Positions 13,667 through 23,114 of a stretch of 29,433 nucleotides of DNA are shown piece after piece. The DNA is from a virus. Positions within the stretch are counted from its first letter, which is position 1. Each line of letters opens with the position of its first letter. The stretch lies in IMG/VR virus record IMGVR_UViG_3300001460_000082, positions 1-29,433 of that record, one strand, 5' to 3'. The notes under the pieces are model-generated. The model had not been told where the DNA came from and searched no databases. It saw only the letters and a program-made list of their open reading frames with translations. The position numbers and the translations under genes are program-made.

Positions 13667-14131
13667 CTATTTAGAGTTTTTCTTCGCTTCCTCTATAACA
13701 GATAACTTAGCAGATATTGAATTTCGTATGTTGCCTGACTTTTCTACTTCACGAACTTGCGATATTACATCCTCGTTGTATAAATCTACAACTGAATTTT
13801 TTTGTATATTGTTTAGTCTATCTTGACTTTGTTCTGTAGCTTGTACAGTATCTTGTAATCTGTCTTGATTCCCAAACTCAACTCCAAATTCATTAGATGC
13901 GTATTGCTGTATTCCTTCGACAGTCATGTCACCTTCATACATCATCTCAACTGCTTTTCCAACACCCTTAGTAGTGTCAAGACCTGCTTTGTTAAAAACT
14001 TCGTGTCTTTCTTTACCTTCGTATTCTGCGATTTTTGTTTCATAGAGATTAAGTTTTTCCCTCATCTCTTTCCAGTTCTTTTCGCCAGTGTCAGAGTTGT
14101 TTAGTTCTTCTGTCATTATTCTATTGTCCAT
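13667..14131 (-). CDS. Capsid scaffolding-like protein (154 aa)
   Basis: This 154-residue, highly charged, Gln/Glu/Lys-rich protein is predicted to be mostly helical. The N-terminal helix (19-45, EKNWKEMREKLNLYETKIAEY) looks like a coiled coil, and the C-terminus is basic (SVIEEAKKNSK). Size, composition and place directly before the capsid gene are those of scaffolding proteins, which guide shell assembly and then leave. No protease domain is present. Two starts are possible, ATG at 14131 or Met6 at 14116, and neither has a good Shine-Dalgarno. That is unusual for such a gene and may relate to the structured leader upstream. Confidence 0.65.
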   Translation of the reverse strand: MDNRIMTEELNNSDTGEKNWKEMREKLNLYETKIAEYEGKERHEVFNKAGLDTTKGVGKAVEMMYEGDMTVEGIQQYASNEFGVEFGNQDRLQDTVQATEQSQDRLNNIQKNSVVDLYNEDVISQVREVEKSGNIRNSISAKLSVIEEAKKNSK

Positions 14132-14290
14132 TCTTTATACGATATTTTTACAAGTGGTGTATAAGTTACCACTGCGTTTTAGTCTTACACTACTGTTTTT
14201 ATTTGACAGGTCTTGTCAGTAGGCATCAAGACCGATTACAAAATTGTAGGTCATTCTTTTACCCCCAGACCTAACTACAGGGTCAATGTT
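14132..14290 (-). promoter_or_regulatory. Structured 5' leader of the scaffold-capsid unit
   Basis: This gene-free region holds several inverted repeats. In transcript order they are TAGGTC/GACCTA (14268-14273 with 14247-14252), a tight TACAA/TTGTA (14237-14248), GGTCTTG/CAAGACC (14227-14233 with 14209-14215, 11-nt loop) and AGTGGT/ACCACT (14168-14173 with 14153-14158). A further hairpin TGACA/TGTCA (14204-14218) overlaps and excludes the GGTCTTG stem, so alternative folds exist. There is no U-run and no tRNA signature. A leader of about 155 nt between promoter and scaffold start could control capsid expression or mRNA stability. Confidence 0.45.
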
Positions 14291-14291
14291 T

Positions 14292-14318
14292 AGTATAACA
14301 GATATTTTAAAGGTGCAA
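14292..14318 (-). promoter_or_regulatory. Promoter for the scaffold-capsid unit
   Basis: An extended -10, TGTTATACT (14292-14300), identical to the one at 3595-3603, lies just after the stop of the 352-aa gene. TTGCAC (14313-14318) could be a -35 at a short 15-bp spacing. Together with the only large intergenic gap in the late strand, this marks a separate start for the capsid genes. Confidence 0.5.
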
Positions 14319-14320
14319 GT

Positions 14321-15379
14321 CTATTGTTCTTCTAATCCTATTACTTGACCTGTTTGTGTTGTTGCAGAACCTAATTGAACTGCTGACTGTGATGCAGATT
14401 GTTCTGCAATTCTTTGCACAGTTTGTATGTCATCTGATTCACCTAACCTAGAACCTATAATCTGTCCTTCTGTTAGTTGCCTACCTTGTGCTGCTGCTGC
14501 ACCCATAAGTCCTGGTGCTACTGCTGCTGTAGTTTGAAATATTTCTTTTGCTTGTGTTTGTGTCAGACCTTGTCTAGCTAAACTTTGTGCAAATGCTACA
14601 TTTACCATTCCCATACCTGCTACTTCTGATTCAGCTAATATTTGACTTGCTCTTATATTACCTTCTAATATATTTTTACCTACTGTAGGAGATACAAACA
14701 TAGCAAATATTGCTTCATCTGGAAAATCAATACCAAAGTTTTCTAAGTAAGCTGCTTTTACCTCTGGTATATTATTTACAATGCCTTCGTAACCTAATGT
14801 TAATCTTGTATTAAACTCATCAGGCGATACACTACCTGCTATAGCAGCAACTATGTCATCAGAAAACTCTGATGGATTTAAATTATAATCTCTTAAATAA
14901 CTACTCATTGTATCTACAGAAGTTAAATACTCTACTTCTGTCATTCTTAATACGCCAGTTGATTCATCTCTTATGCCTGGATATATAGCTTCCATTAATG
15001 GATTAGCTCTCATGTCTGCAAGTGATTGTGTCATATCTTGTGATACTGTATAAGATTCTAATAATACATCTACTAATCTTGCATCTAAGTATGGGTATCT
15101 TCTAGCCATTTCTTCTTTAGTAGTATTTTTTGCTACAGGTGCAGCTATATTTTCTGTTTCAGTATCTTCTACTCTAAATTGATTTGCTTGTCTTGATACT
15201 TGGTCATCTTCTGCTTGGTTTTTTGAAAATTTGTAACTAGAGGTTCTTACTAAATCTTCTGCAAATTCTTGTGCAGTACTGTATGAAGAACCATCTTCTT
15301 TTTTTTGTGTTCTTGCATAAGCATCATCAAATGTTTCACCTGCAAGATTGTCATATCTGTATATTGTTACTGATGCCAT
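14321..15379 (-). CDS. Putative internal virion protein (352 aa)
   Basis: This 352-residue, mainly helical protein is rich in Ala, Glu and Gln. The N-terminal 70 residues are charged. The middle contains YPYLDARLVDVLLESY (about 95-110), VLRMTEVEYLTSVDTMSSYL (about 144-163) and SPDEFNTRLTLGYEGIV. The last about 100 residues are Ala/Gln-rich (SQSAVQLGSATTQTGQV). There is no membrane segment or enzyme motif. As the last of seven closely packed large genes before the capsid unit, it probably belongs to the same internal or ejection assembly, which is inference. GGAG lies upstream of the ATG (CAGGAGATAACA). Confidence 0.5.
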   Translation of the reverse strand: MASVTIYRYDNLAGETFDDAYARTQKKEDGSSYSTAQEFAEDLVRTSSYKFSKNQAEDDQVSRQANQFRVEDTETENIAAPVAKNTTKEEMARRYPYLDARLVDVLLESYTVSQDMTQSLADMRANPLMEAIYPGIRDESTGVLRMTEVEYLTSVDTMSSYLRDYNLNPSEFSDDIVAAIAGSVSPDEFNTRLTLGYEGIVNNIPEVKAAYLENFGIDFPDEAIFAMFVSPTVGKNILEGNIRASQILAESEVAGMGMVNVAFAQSLARQGLTQTQAKEIFQTTAAVAPGLMGAAAAQGRQLTEGQIIGSRLGESDDIQTVQRIAEQSASQSAVQLGSATTQTGQVIGLEEQ

Positions 15380-15381
15380 TG

Positions 15382-16608
15382 TTATCTCCTGTATATTGTA
15401 GATGCGTTAAACACACCAGACACATCACTTTGTAATTGCCTAGATGCTTCACCTAATATTTCTTCTTGAATATATGGTGTGTCTATATATTCCTTGTACA
15501 TGTATGTTTCAAAATCCTGGTAGTTTCCTTGAAATTTTTGTGCTTGTCTTGCTACATTTGTAAGTTGTGTTTCTGTTAATGTTTTTTGTCCAAGTATTTT
15601 TGTAGTCAGACTTTCAAAGCTACCTGCCCAACCAGAGTATTTGCTACCTTTTGCCCAAGGATATAAAGCATCAGCAGCTTTCTGTAAATCTTCTTTAATT
15701 AATGTTTCGTTATTACTTGTGTCACCCTCTGCATCTAATCTAAGTTTTGCAGCTATCTCATCTAGTTTACCATTATTTTTATACCCATCTAATAACAATG
15801 GTCCGCCATAATCTAATATAAGTATTTCTGCAGCAGAATATCCACTTCTAGTTTCTTCTATCTTTCCAATGTATTTTTGGAAATCTTCATGTATGACACT
15901 ATCGCCACCCATAAGGTTTCTCCTAGAAGTATCACCTAAATTTCTAATTATTTCATTAGCTTCAGGTTGTGTAATTTTTCCTGTCGTTACAGCACTGTTT
16001 AAATCAACAATAAGATTGTTAATTTCTTCACCTGCTAGTCCTTTTTTACCTGCTTCTAATTTATAATAAGCTAGGTTATCATTAATAATCTGTGTTGCTT
16101 CTTCTTCATTTTGAAATGAAAACTCTGACCATGCTCTAGCTGCACCAGAGGGATGTGATTTATACCAAGATGTTTCTGACAACAACTCTGTAGGCACAGT
16201 ATCAAGATTTAACAATGCTGATAATGCAAAAGCATACTGCATATCTAAATCTAAATAATGGTCGCCAATATGTTTAGCGTTGTAATTTAACTGGTCTTGT
16301 GTAATATTAAGAATTTTATCAGTGCTTGTGTTTGATGCTGATTGTTCAGCAAGTGTCATAACTTCGCTGTACCCTAATTGATACTCCATAAAAACATACT
16401 CTCCATTATATTCTTCAACCTCTTCTATAGTTGCAAACACCATATCTGGCTTGACATTGTCTTTTAACATTGATGGTTCATCTACTCTTATATATATTGG
16501 TAAATTGCCACCTGATGATGTTGTCATATAAATTACGCCATACAAACTATCACCAATTTGTATTAGTTCATCTGGTTCTATAAATTCATCAACAAAATAA
16601 TCTGCCAT
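15382..16608 (-). CDS. Putative internal virion protein (408 aa)
   Basis: This 408-residue acidic protein has an N-terminal beta region (1-85, DSLYGVIYMTTSSGGNLPIY) and a long helical part (from about 95, NITQDQLNYNAKHIGDHYLD). The segment ALADALYPWAKG-like (KAADALYPWAKGSKYSGWAG, about 310-329) is Trp/Tyr-rich. No family is recognised. The ATG overlaps the stop of the 1799-aa gene by one base, and two bases separate its stop from the 352-aa gene, so stoichiometric production with both is likely. Virion role inferred from context only. Confidence 0.5.
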   Translation of the reverse strand: MADYFVDEFIEPDELIQIGDSLYGVIYMTTSSGGNLPIYIRVDEPSMLKDNVKPDMVFATIEEVEEYNGEYVFMEYQLGYSEVMTLAEQSASNTSTDKILNITQDQLNYNAKHIGDHYLDLDMQYAFALSALLNLDTVPTELLSETSWYKSHPSGAARAWSEFSFQNEEEATQIINDNLAYYKLEAGKKGLAGEEINNLIVDLNSAVTTGKITQPEANEIIRNLGDTSRRNLMGGDSVIHEDFQKYIGKIEETRSGYSAAEILILDYGGPLLLDGYKNNGKLDEIAAKLRLDAEGDTSNNETLIKEDLQKAADALYPWAKGSKYSGWAGSFESLTTKILGQKTLTETQLTNVARQAQKFQGNYQDFETYMYKEYIDTPYIQEEILGEASRQLQSDVSGVFNASTIYRR

Positions 16609-19600
16609 TAATATCCTATACTTTCGTATGCTTCAGCTATTTTAATATAATTATCTACAGTAGCTAAAAATTCTTCATTACCATTGTACAATAAATCTTC
16701 AGTATTGTTCCACACTCCATATTTAGTTACATTATTTAGTTCTTTATTTAATGTTGCTTTATGTCCTGGTGTTCCTGAATTTTGCATAGACATATTGACA
16801 TGTCTATTTATATTGTCAAAATTTTCGTTATATTGTGGGTCGTATTTATTAACATTGTCAAATATATTTTGGTTATTGTTAGCAAAACTTGCAACTTCTT
16901 GTACATAATTATAGTTATTATTTCTTCTTTCAGTTATTTCATTCATCCCCATGTTAAATGCCTTCCCTGCACCACTCATTAATTGTTCTTCTACCCATCC
17001 TGATACTGAATGGTCTTGTTGCCACTCTAACCCTCTCCAGGCATTTTTACCTGTGCTTACCCAGAATCGTTTCCATGCACCATCACTTGCGTTGTCATCT
17101 CTTAATTCTTTCATTAGTTTTTGTGTATCACCAAACAAATCACCTTCTTTTATAAGACCATGTGCTAGTAAATACAATTCCTGTGCAGCATATATTGTTG
17201 CCAATCCTGCACCAATAGTTCCTGCTGCTGCTGCACCACCTAATGCTGCTACTACTGCTTTACCTCCTGTCATAGATACACCTTTGGCTATTGCACTTGA
17301 TACAGGTCTAATTGATTTCATAACTATTTTGTCAGCTACATCAAATTTTTCTAGTAATTTAAATGCACCACCAACTGGTTTTAATACTGTTTTTATAGCA
17401 GAACCTGACAACCTAGCAACTTTAGAAATATCAGAAGAAGTTACAAGACTATGCCTAGAAAGACCATCTGTGTATTCTGGGCTACTTACAATATCTGGTT
17501 CTAAACCTATATTACTGAAATTGTTAATAACTTCTGCTCTCCTTAAAGGTGTTGGGTATCTACCTCTAAGAGGATATAAGTTAGTAGAAAATCTACCATA
17601 CATATTTTTAACATACATTTCAAACGCAGTATCAAAATCTCTTGCATCAAGATTTTCAACTCCAGACTGGTAAAGGTCCATACGAGAAACATCATCTCTA
17701 TCACCCATTCCAATGTAATTATTACTTTCCATTATGTCTGTTACAAAAGGATTGTATGTATGTACGCCTGTTCCAGTGTTATCAATAAAACTAATTCTTA
17801 AATCTTTAAATACTTCATTTACTTCTAATGCTGTTTCTGTATCGCCATACATAGTTAAAGTACTGTCAAAAAATTGTATTTTTTTAACTTTAAATTCTCC
17901 TAAATTACTATCACCTAAAGAACTTAAATTTCTCTTACCAGTTGTAGTATCTAACTCTGCAAATGATAAATATGATTGTCGCAAATCTTGTTGTTCTTTT
18001 GAATTTAGCTCATCAAAATTAGGGTAATTTCTTTCTATTGTTTCATCAATAACATTTGTTATTTGTGCATCATCTAAGTTGTCACTATTTATACTATGTA
18101 CTCTTAGTAAAACTAAATCTTGATTTAAATCTCCAATTAATTCTATATTCTCACCTGATTCTGCTTCAAACAAAATGTGTACATTTGAGATTTTAAAACC
18201 ATTTATATTGTCTTGTTTCATTCCAAAAGGTTCAAACAATGTAGATGCGTTATTAATAAAATCTGTTGAAAGAGTTTCATTTTGTATACCTGTTGTATAA
18301 AAATTAGGATGATTAGTAATAGGTTGCAATCTTACATCAGTATCACGCAACAATTCTTCTGTATCTTTAAACTCCTGTATAGGAGAATCTGTAAACATAC
18401 CCCATAATGTACCTACTTTTCTACTTCGTAGTAATGGTGCATTAGATTCCGATAATGTTTTTGTGTACATACTAGAATCTGGGTCTGGGTCATCTGTACC
18501 AACTAATTTAAATGAGTGTGCTATTCTACCTGGTACAATATTAACAGTATCAAAATTTCCAGTCGCATCAACTTCTACGCCTTGCGACAAAGGTAAAAAT
18601 CCTTCGCCATCTACGACTAATGATTCATCAGTAACATCATGCAAATCCATTAGACTCCTTATTATTGCTGAATCTTTAATAGCGTATATATTATTTATAT
18701 TGCCTTGATTTCTAACAACGCTTCCCATATTTGGATTTTGGTCGTTTGGTATATTGTCTATGTAATGATGTATTTTTAATTCGCCAGTTGCTTCATCTAA
18801 TGAATAAGCAACTTGTGTGTATATTCGAGATACATCTTCTGCACCATTAGGTAGTCTTTGACCAATTCCTATGTCAAATTCTAACATGTGTATTCTGTTT
18901 TTAAACACAGCGTTTGTTTGTACTGGAGATACATCAAAAAATAATACCTTTGTATCTGGTGAAGTAGTTGCTCTATTTAAAAAATTAGTAGATGTATCTC
19001 CACTACTGTAAATTCTATTACTTATTAATAAGTTTTTCTTAAAAACATCTTTTGCGTTTTCATTCAAAAACGAAACTGCTGTAGTTCCATCAAATCTATC
19101 TAAAAATTTAAAAGAATAATTTCTATACACAGTTGGATTGCCATTAACTAAATTTGCTACAACAGATTTAGCTTCATTAATATCCTTACCATCTATATGA
19201 CTAGGACCTTGTGCTAAACCAGTAACCAATAACTCATACTCACTATGTTGTGTAAGGTCAAAAAAATTAGCTAAAGCATCAACACCATTAACTGCTTCAT
19301 CTATGTTTCTACCTAAATGAGGTGTGTCATAATAAGTAATAGTATTTTCTGGATTGTTTGTTATGTTTATTAATTGTGAGTATGGTGAATTATTGTCAAC
19401 TCCACTACTGGCTCTTGTGTCTAATAATCTTTGATGTCTTGCTCTAATTCTTGCTTCTGCACTACTCATATCTGCAACAGAAGCATCCTCATCCAAGGTT
19501 CCTAAGTCTATATCTTCTAGTTGTTTGTTTAAACTTTCCATTATAGTTGTATATTCACTAGCCCCTTCGGTTAGTAATTTATCAAAATTTATAGGGTTGC

Positions 19601-22007
19601 CATCTTTATCTACATCTGGTAAATCTGCTATAGTAATATCATCACGACCCATTTGTGCTGTTAATCTTTCTAAATTTCTTAAAACTGCATCAGGTAATAT
19701 ATCAAATACTTCATCATTTAATGAGTTGTGGTAAGTTATAAATAAATTTAAAAATGTTTTAGGTGACTTTTTAAATATATCTTGTATTGAATATACTGTT
19801 GATGCTGTTGGTTTTACACCATCAGGATTTTCTAATCCAACAGGTGGAACTGAAACGATTTGAGAAACATTACTACTAAAGAAATCTAATAAATCTTCGG
19901 TGAATAAAATGTTTCTAAAACCTTCTACAAGTTCAGGTGTATAATTTACTTTGCCTATACTGCCACCGAAATATATATCTGGGGTGTAATTCTTATTACC
20001 TTGTTTCATGTATGCAAGGTTTACCATATCATCTGCTGACATTGCACCTAAAGGAATAAATGTAAATCCTGCTCTTTCTGGTATAGGAACAGCTAATAGT
20101 TGTTGTGCATCTCCATCAATAAATTCTCCATTAAATAATGTCTTTACTATTTGTTTGAGAAATAATTCTTCAGTACCTATATCACGAAGTGCTAATCTAA
20201 ATTTAGTAAAAAAATCTGTATATATAGATGTTTTACTTGGTGCTTTATCCCAGGTTTTATAAGTAAATTCTTCTATGTCGTAACCTAAAGCAGGTTGAGA
20301 AATGCCTGTATTTAGCAGTTCTCTGTTTAACATATCAGTTGTTTGCAGAAGTCTATTTGCTGCACCACTACCAAATTTCATATCAATAGCAGTTCTGGCA
20401 TAACCTATAGCTGCTACTGGAACATTTCCTAGTTTTTTAGCACCAGTAACTCTACTTACAGGTGATTCTGGTAAATCAATACCCATTCTTTTTGCCATCT
20501 GTTTTAAATTTTTAAACTGAGAGTCAAAAAGAATTTCACCTTTTCTAATTATTTTTGGCTCTCCATCCTTATCTATCCACTTAAAGTCTTTTGTTAATTG
20601 TCTAACTTCATCATTCCACACAGTATTTCTTTGAGTTGGTATTATTATTTTTTTAGTGACATTATCGTTCAACATATATTCAGGAAGAATAAGAATACTT
20701 GTTGTGTCTTGTCCTGTATTTCTACCTCTGTAATTTTTTTTAAAGTCAGAATAATCAGCTAAAAGCATAGCACCAAAACTTTGGTACATACTTATTAAAT
20801 TTGGTAATCCTTTACTTGCACTTGATGTTATTGGTATGTTCTGAGTTTTAAAATGACCCATAAAATCAGTAACTAGATGCATCAATGGAACTAAAGATTG
20901 AGTTTTTAACTTACTTCTTGCCGCACCATTTGATACTGCAGGGTCATTTAAAAATGGTAAGAATCCATCTGCTGAACCTACTTGCATAAAACTCCAATCA
21001 ATTTTCATCATGTTATCCAGAGGTATATTTAGTTTATCTGCAACCAATCTTGCTTCATCATCAACAATATCTGGCAAGGCATTCGCTTGTTCATCTGTTA
21101 GTTGAAATATATTTTTAAACAATGATGCTAGTATGCTTGTATCATTACCTGTATAATTTTCTAATACACCTAAAGGATTTGTATTAGTAGATTTTTCTAG
21201 CTCTATTGAACCCTGTATTGTTCCACCAGGCAAACCACCTAAATCTGTTTCTATAGAATCTAGTAGTTTTAAAGACTCTGAAGGTATAATTTCTCTAATT
21301 TTTTCACCTATTTTTATTTTATAAGACATTGTTGGTATAAGATTTACATCCATATTCATATCATAATTTTTAAGTAATGCTCTAAATAAATCAACTCCAG
21401 GTGTTCTATTAGAAGGCAAACCTTCTATGTCTAACAAATTTTTTATTTCTGGGTATGTGTATAAATCACCATTTACACTAAGGTGTGTCATTTCTCCTGA
21501 CATAGATAAGTGATTGTTTATAAAACTCCAAGCTAAAGCATCATAGAGTTCTGGAAAATCTGACTTCAAAGCCATAAAATTAAAGTTTTTACTACTTCCT
21601 GTGTGAAAATCATTTCCCATCATTATCCCAATAACCCTATCTAATACTGCTTGGTGCAGTGAATTTCCACTACTATCCAGATTTAAATATTCACCTAATT
21701 GGTTATCTTCAATGTCAACTAATCTTGATAAAGAAAAATCATTTTCTTTTTTAATAACTTTATAATCATCTTTATTAACATTAGGTTCAATTCTTTTGAA
21801 TTGATGCAATCCTAATGTTTCAAAAAATCTTTTTGCATTCTGCCCTTGTGTATCTGCATCAGAACTTCCTAGTTCATTTTGTATATCTTGAATTTTTACT
21901 CTGTCATATTCATCTAAATATTCTTTAAATGTCACAGCATACAAGTTAAAAAAATCTTTTAAGGTAGCTAAGTATTTTTGTTCTAGTGCAACATCTATTT
22001 CTGACAT
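16608..22007 (-). CDS. Giant putative internal/ejection virion protein (1799 aa)
   Basis: This single uninterrupted frame of 1799 residues is mixed alpha/beta, with few Cys and no recognisable enzyme motif. I looked for lysozyme, protease and single-subunit RNA-polymerase signatures. Near the C-terminus (about residues 1580-1616) is a glycine/alanine-rich hydrophobic segment, VVAALGGAAAAGTIGAGLAT then IYAAQELYLLAHGLI, flanked by Lys-rich amphipathic helices (VARLSGSAIKTVLKPVGG). This could insert into the host membrane during genome delivery. The tail end (1690-1799) is Asn-rich. Its length fits ejected internal proteins of podoviruses, such as the largest T7 core protein or N4-type virion proteins, but no homology is claimed. 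TAG of the 60-aa gene directly abuts its ATG. Confidence 0.55.
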   Translation of the reverse strand: MSEIDVALEQKYLATLKDFFNLYAVTFKEYLDEYDRVKIQDIQNELGSSDADTQGQNAKRFFETLGLHQFKRIEPNVNKDDYKVIKKENDFSLSRLVDIEDNQLGEYLNLDSSGNSLHQAVLDRVIGIMMGNDFHTGSSKNFNFMALKSDFPELYDALAWSFINNHLSMSGEMTHLSVNGDLYTYPEIKNLLDIEGLPSNRTPGVDLFRALLKNYDMNMDVNLIPTMSYKIKIGEKIREIIPSESLKLLDSIETDLGGLPGGTIQGSIELEKSTNTNPLGVLENYTGNDTSILASLFKNIFQLTDEQANALPDIVDDEARLVADKLNIPLDNMMKIDWSFMQVGSADGFLPFLNDPAVSNGAARSKLKTQSLVPLMHLVTDFMGHFKTQNIPITSSASKGLPNLISMYQSFGAMLLADYSDFKKNYRGRNTGQDTTSILILPEYMLNDNVTKKIIIPTQRNTVWNDEVRQLTKDFKWIDKDGEPKIIRKGEILFDSQFKNLKQMAKRMGIDLPESPVSRVTGAKKLGNVPVAAIGYARTAIDMKFGSGAANRLLQTTDMLNRELLNTGISQPALGYDIEEFTYKTWDKAPSKTSIYTDFFTKFRLALRDIGTEELFLKQIVKTLFNGEFIDGDAQQLLAVPIPERAGFTFIPLGAMSADDMVNLAYMKQGNKNYTPDIYFGGSIGKVNYTPELVEGFRNILFTEDLLDFFSSNVSQIVSVPPVGLENPDGVKPTASTVYSIQDIFKKSPKTFLNLFITYHNSLNDEVFDILPDAVLRNLERLTAQMGRDDITIADLPDVDKDGNPINFDKLLTEGASEYTTIMESLNKQLEDIDLGTLDEDASVADMSSAEARIRARHQRLLDTRASSGVDNNSPYSQLINITNNPENTITYYDTPHLGRNIDEAVNGVDALANFFDLTQHSEYELLVTGLAQGPSHIDGKDINEAKSVVANLVNGNPTVYRNYSFKFLDRFDGTTAVSFLNENAKDVFKKNLLISNRIYSSGDTSTNFLNRATTSPDTKVLFFDVSPVQTNAVFKNRIHMLEFDIGIGQRLPNGAEDVSRIYTQVAYSLDEATGELKIHHYIDNIPNDQNPNMGSVVRNQGNINNIYAIKDSAIIRSLMDLHDVTDESLVVDGEGFLPLSQGVEVDATGNFDTVNIVPGRIAHSFKLVGTDDPDPDSSMYTKTLSESNAPLLRSRKVGTLWGMFTDSPIQEFKDTEELLRDTDVRLQPITNHPNFYTTGIQNETLSTDFINNASTLFEPFGMKQDNINGFKISNVHILFEAESGENIELIGDLNQDLVLLRVHSINSDNLDDAQITNVIDETIERNYPNFDELNSKEQQDLRQSYLSFAELDTTTGKRNLSSLGDSNLGEFKVKKIQFFDSTLTMYGDTETALEVNEVFKDLRISFIDNTGTGVHTYNPFVTDIMESNNYIGMGDRDDVSRMDLYQSGVENLDARDFDTAFEMYVKNMYGRFSTNLYPLRGRYPTPLRRAEVINNFSNIGLEPDIVSSPEYTDGLSRHSLVTSSDISKVARLSGSAIKTVLKPVGGAFKLLEKFDVADKIVMKSIRPVSSAIAKGVSMTGGKAVVAALGGAAAAGTIGAGLATIYAAQELYLLAHGLIKEGDLFGDTQKLMKELRDDNASDGAWKRFWVSTGKNAWRGLEWQQDHSVSGWVEEQLMSGAGKAFNMGMNEITERRNNNYNYVQEVASFANNNQNIFDNVNKYDPQYNENFDNINRHVNMSMQNSGTPGHKATLNKELNNVTKYGVWNNTEDLLYNGNEEFLATVDNYIKIAEAYESIGY

Positions 22008-22190
22008 CTATATACCACTAAGTAGGTCCATAGCATCTTGTATCTCTTCTATTTCTGGATTTGGGTCTGTAAAGACAATCCATGGTTTGTCATTATCTAC
22101 ACCATATTTATATAAACTTTTTGGGTTGTTATCTAACATAAGTTTTTTTTCAGTTTCATCTGCTTGTGTAAAGAAATAATGACCAAGCAT
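22008..22190 (-). CDS. Small hypothetical protein in the large-protein block (60 aa)
   Basis: This 60-residue protein begins MLGHYFFTQADETEKKLMLD and ends EIEEIQDAMDLLSGI, an acidic C-terminal helix. Its ATG directly abuts the stop of the 307-aa gene and its TAG abuts the ATG of the 1799-aa gene, so it is embedded in the coupled set. No family is recognised. It could be a small partner of the giant protein or merely a linker gene. Confidence 0.55.
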   Translation of the reverse strand: MLGHYFFTQADETEKKLMLDNNPKSLYKYGVDNDKPWIVFTDPNPEIEEIQDAMDLLSGI

Positions 22191-23114
22191 TTAAAAAAAC
22201 CTTCTTCTTTCTACCTTTTTTTTATTAGCCACTTTAGGGTTTGTTCTTCTCATGTCTGCCATTATATCTATAAAGTCTTGTCCTTTTTGTAAAGGATTAA
22301 CCTGTGGTTTTAAGGGTTGCTCATTAGGATTAATTGCAAATTTATTTGGTCTGTTGTACTGTGAAAATTCTGGTCTTGGAAATTTAGAGTTTGGTACATC
22401 TTCTTGTTGTTCAGGTTTTGTTGGGAACTTAGTATTAGGTGTAGACATAGGGTCTACAAATGGTTCTTTATCATCATAAAATCCTGCATCAACAATACTA
22501 AAATCTTCTGCTTGTTTCTGTCCTGGTTGTAATACAGCTTGTAGATTTGCAACATCTCTTAAATACCATTCATAAAACTCTGCTGTATTTTTAAAACCTC
22601 CATCAATATAATCTGTTACTGAACCTGTTTGTATTTCTGAAGCTATAATCATTCCTTCATCATATTGAACTTTGCTACCCATTGGACTTTCTTTAGTGCC
22701 TTCACCTGTTCGAAAATATTGTGCAACATTGTTTATGTTATCTAATGCAGGAAGAAACGCATCAGCAAATGCTACTGGGTCCTTAATTTCGACTATTGGT
22801 GGGTATCGCTTAATTCTACTAATGTACACAGAAACAATTTGGTCATCAGACATATCTTTATACTCTTCAGGTCCAGGTCCTTCAGGTGCTTGGTCGTTTA
22901 AATCAAAACCACTAATAATAGATACTTTGTCATTACCACCTAATTTAGGTCCTTTGTTATTTGGATTATCATTAGCAGCAGCATAGTCTTGGTCATTATC
23001 AAAGTATTTTCCTTGTGCCAATAGGACTAAATCACTACGCATTTCTTCTATTGTTTTAGCTTTATACCAATCAAGTTCTCCAAATACATCTGCACTGTTG
23101 TTTTCTTCTTCCAT
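22191..23114 (-). CDS. Putative virion protein with Pro-rich disordered C-terminal half (307 aa)
   Basis: This 307-residue acidic protein's middle (about 85-200) looks folded (MSDDQIVSVYISRIKRYPPI, GFKNTAEFYEWYLRDVANLQ). Residues 210-307 are Pro/Asn/Lys-rich and probably disordered, ending in a very basic KKVERRRFF. The repeated NTKFPTKP and NSKFPRPE phrases in the tail could be short linear binding motifs for a partner in the virion. It shares one base with the upstream 549-aa gene (TAATG). Function unknown; grouping with the internal proteins is by context. Confidence 0.5.
   Translation of the reverse strand: MEEENNSADVFGELDWYKAKTIEEMRSDLVLLAQGKYFDNDQDYAAANDNPNNKGPKLGGNDKVSIISGFDLNDQAPEGPGPEEYKDMSDDQIVSVYISRIKRYPPIVEIKDPVAFADAFLPALDNINNVAQYFRTGEGTKESPMGSKVQYDEGMIIASEIQTGSVTDYIDGGFKNTAEFYEWYLRDVANLQAVLQPGQKQAEDFSIVDAGFYDDKEPFVDPMSTPNTKFPTKPEQQEDVPNSKFPRPEFSQYNRPNKFAINPNEQPLKPQVNPLQKGQDFIDIMADMRRTNPKVANKKKVERRRFF

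Noticed and set aside
14132-14320. Possible tRNA in the hairpin-rich gap
   Set aside because: No 7-bp acceptor stem closing a cloverleaf, no T-loop GTTCRANNC and no CCA-type end on either strand.
16951-17673. A 240-aa + strand frame inside the 1799-aa gene
   Set aside because: It lies wholly antisense to a coupled gene, has no Shine-Dalgarno and no recognisable domain; long shadow frames are expected opposite a 5.4-kb gene.
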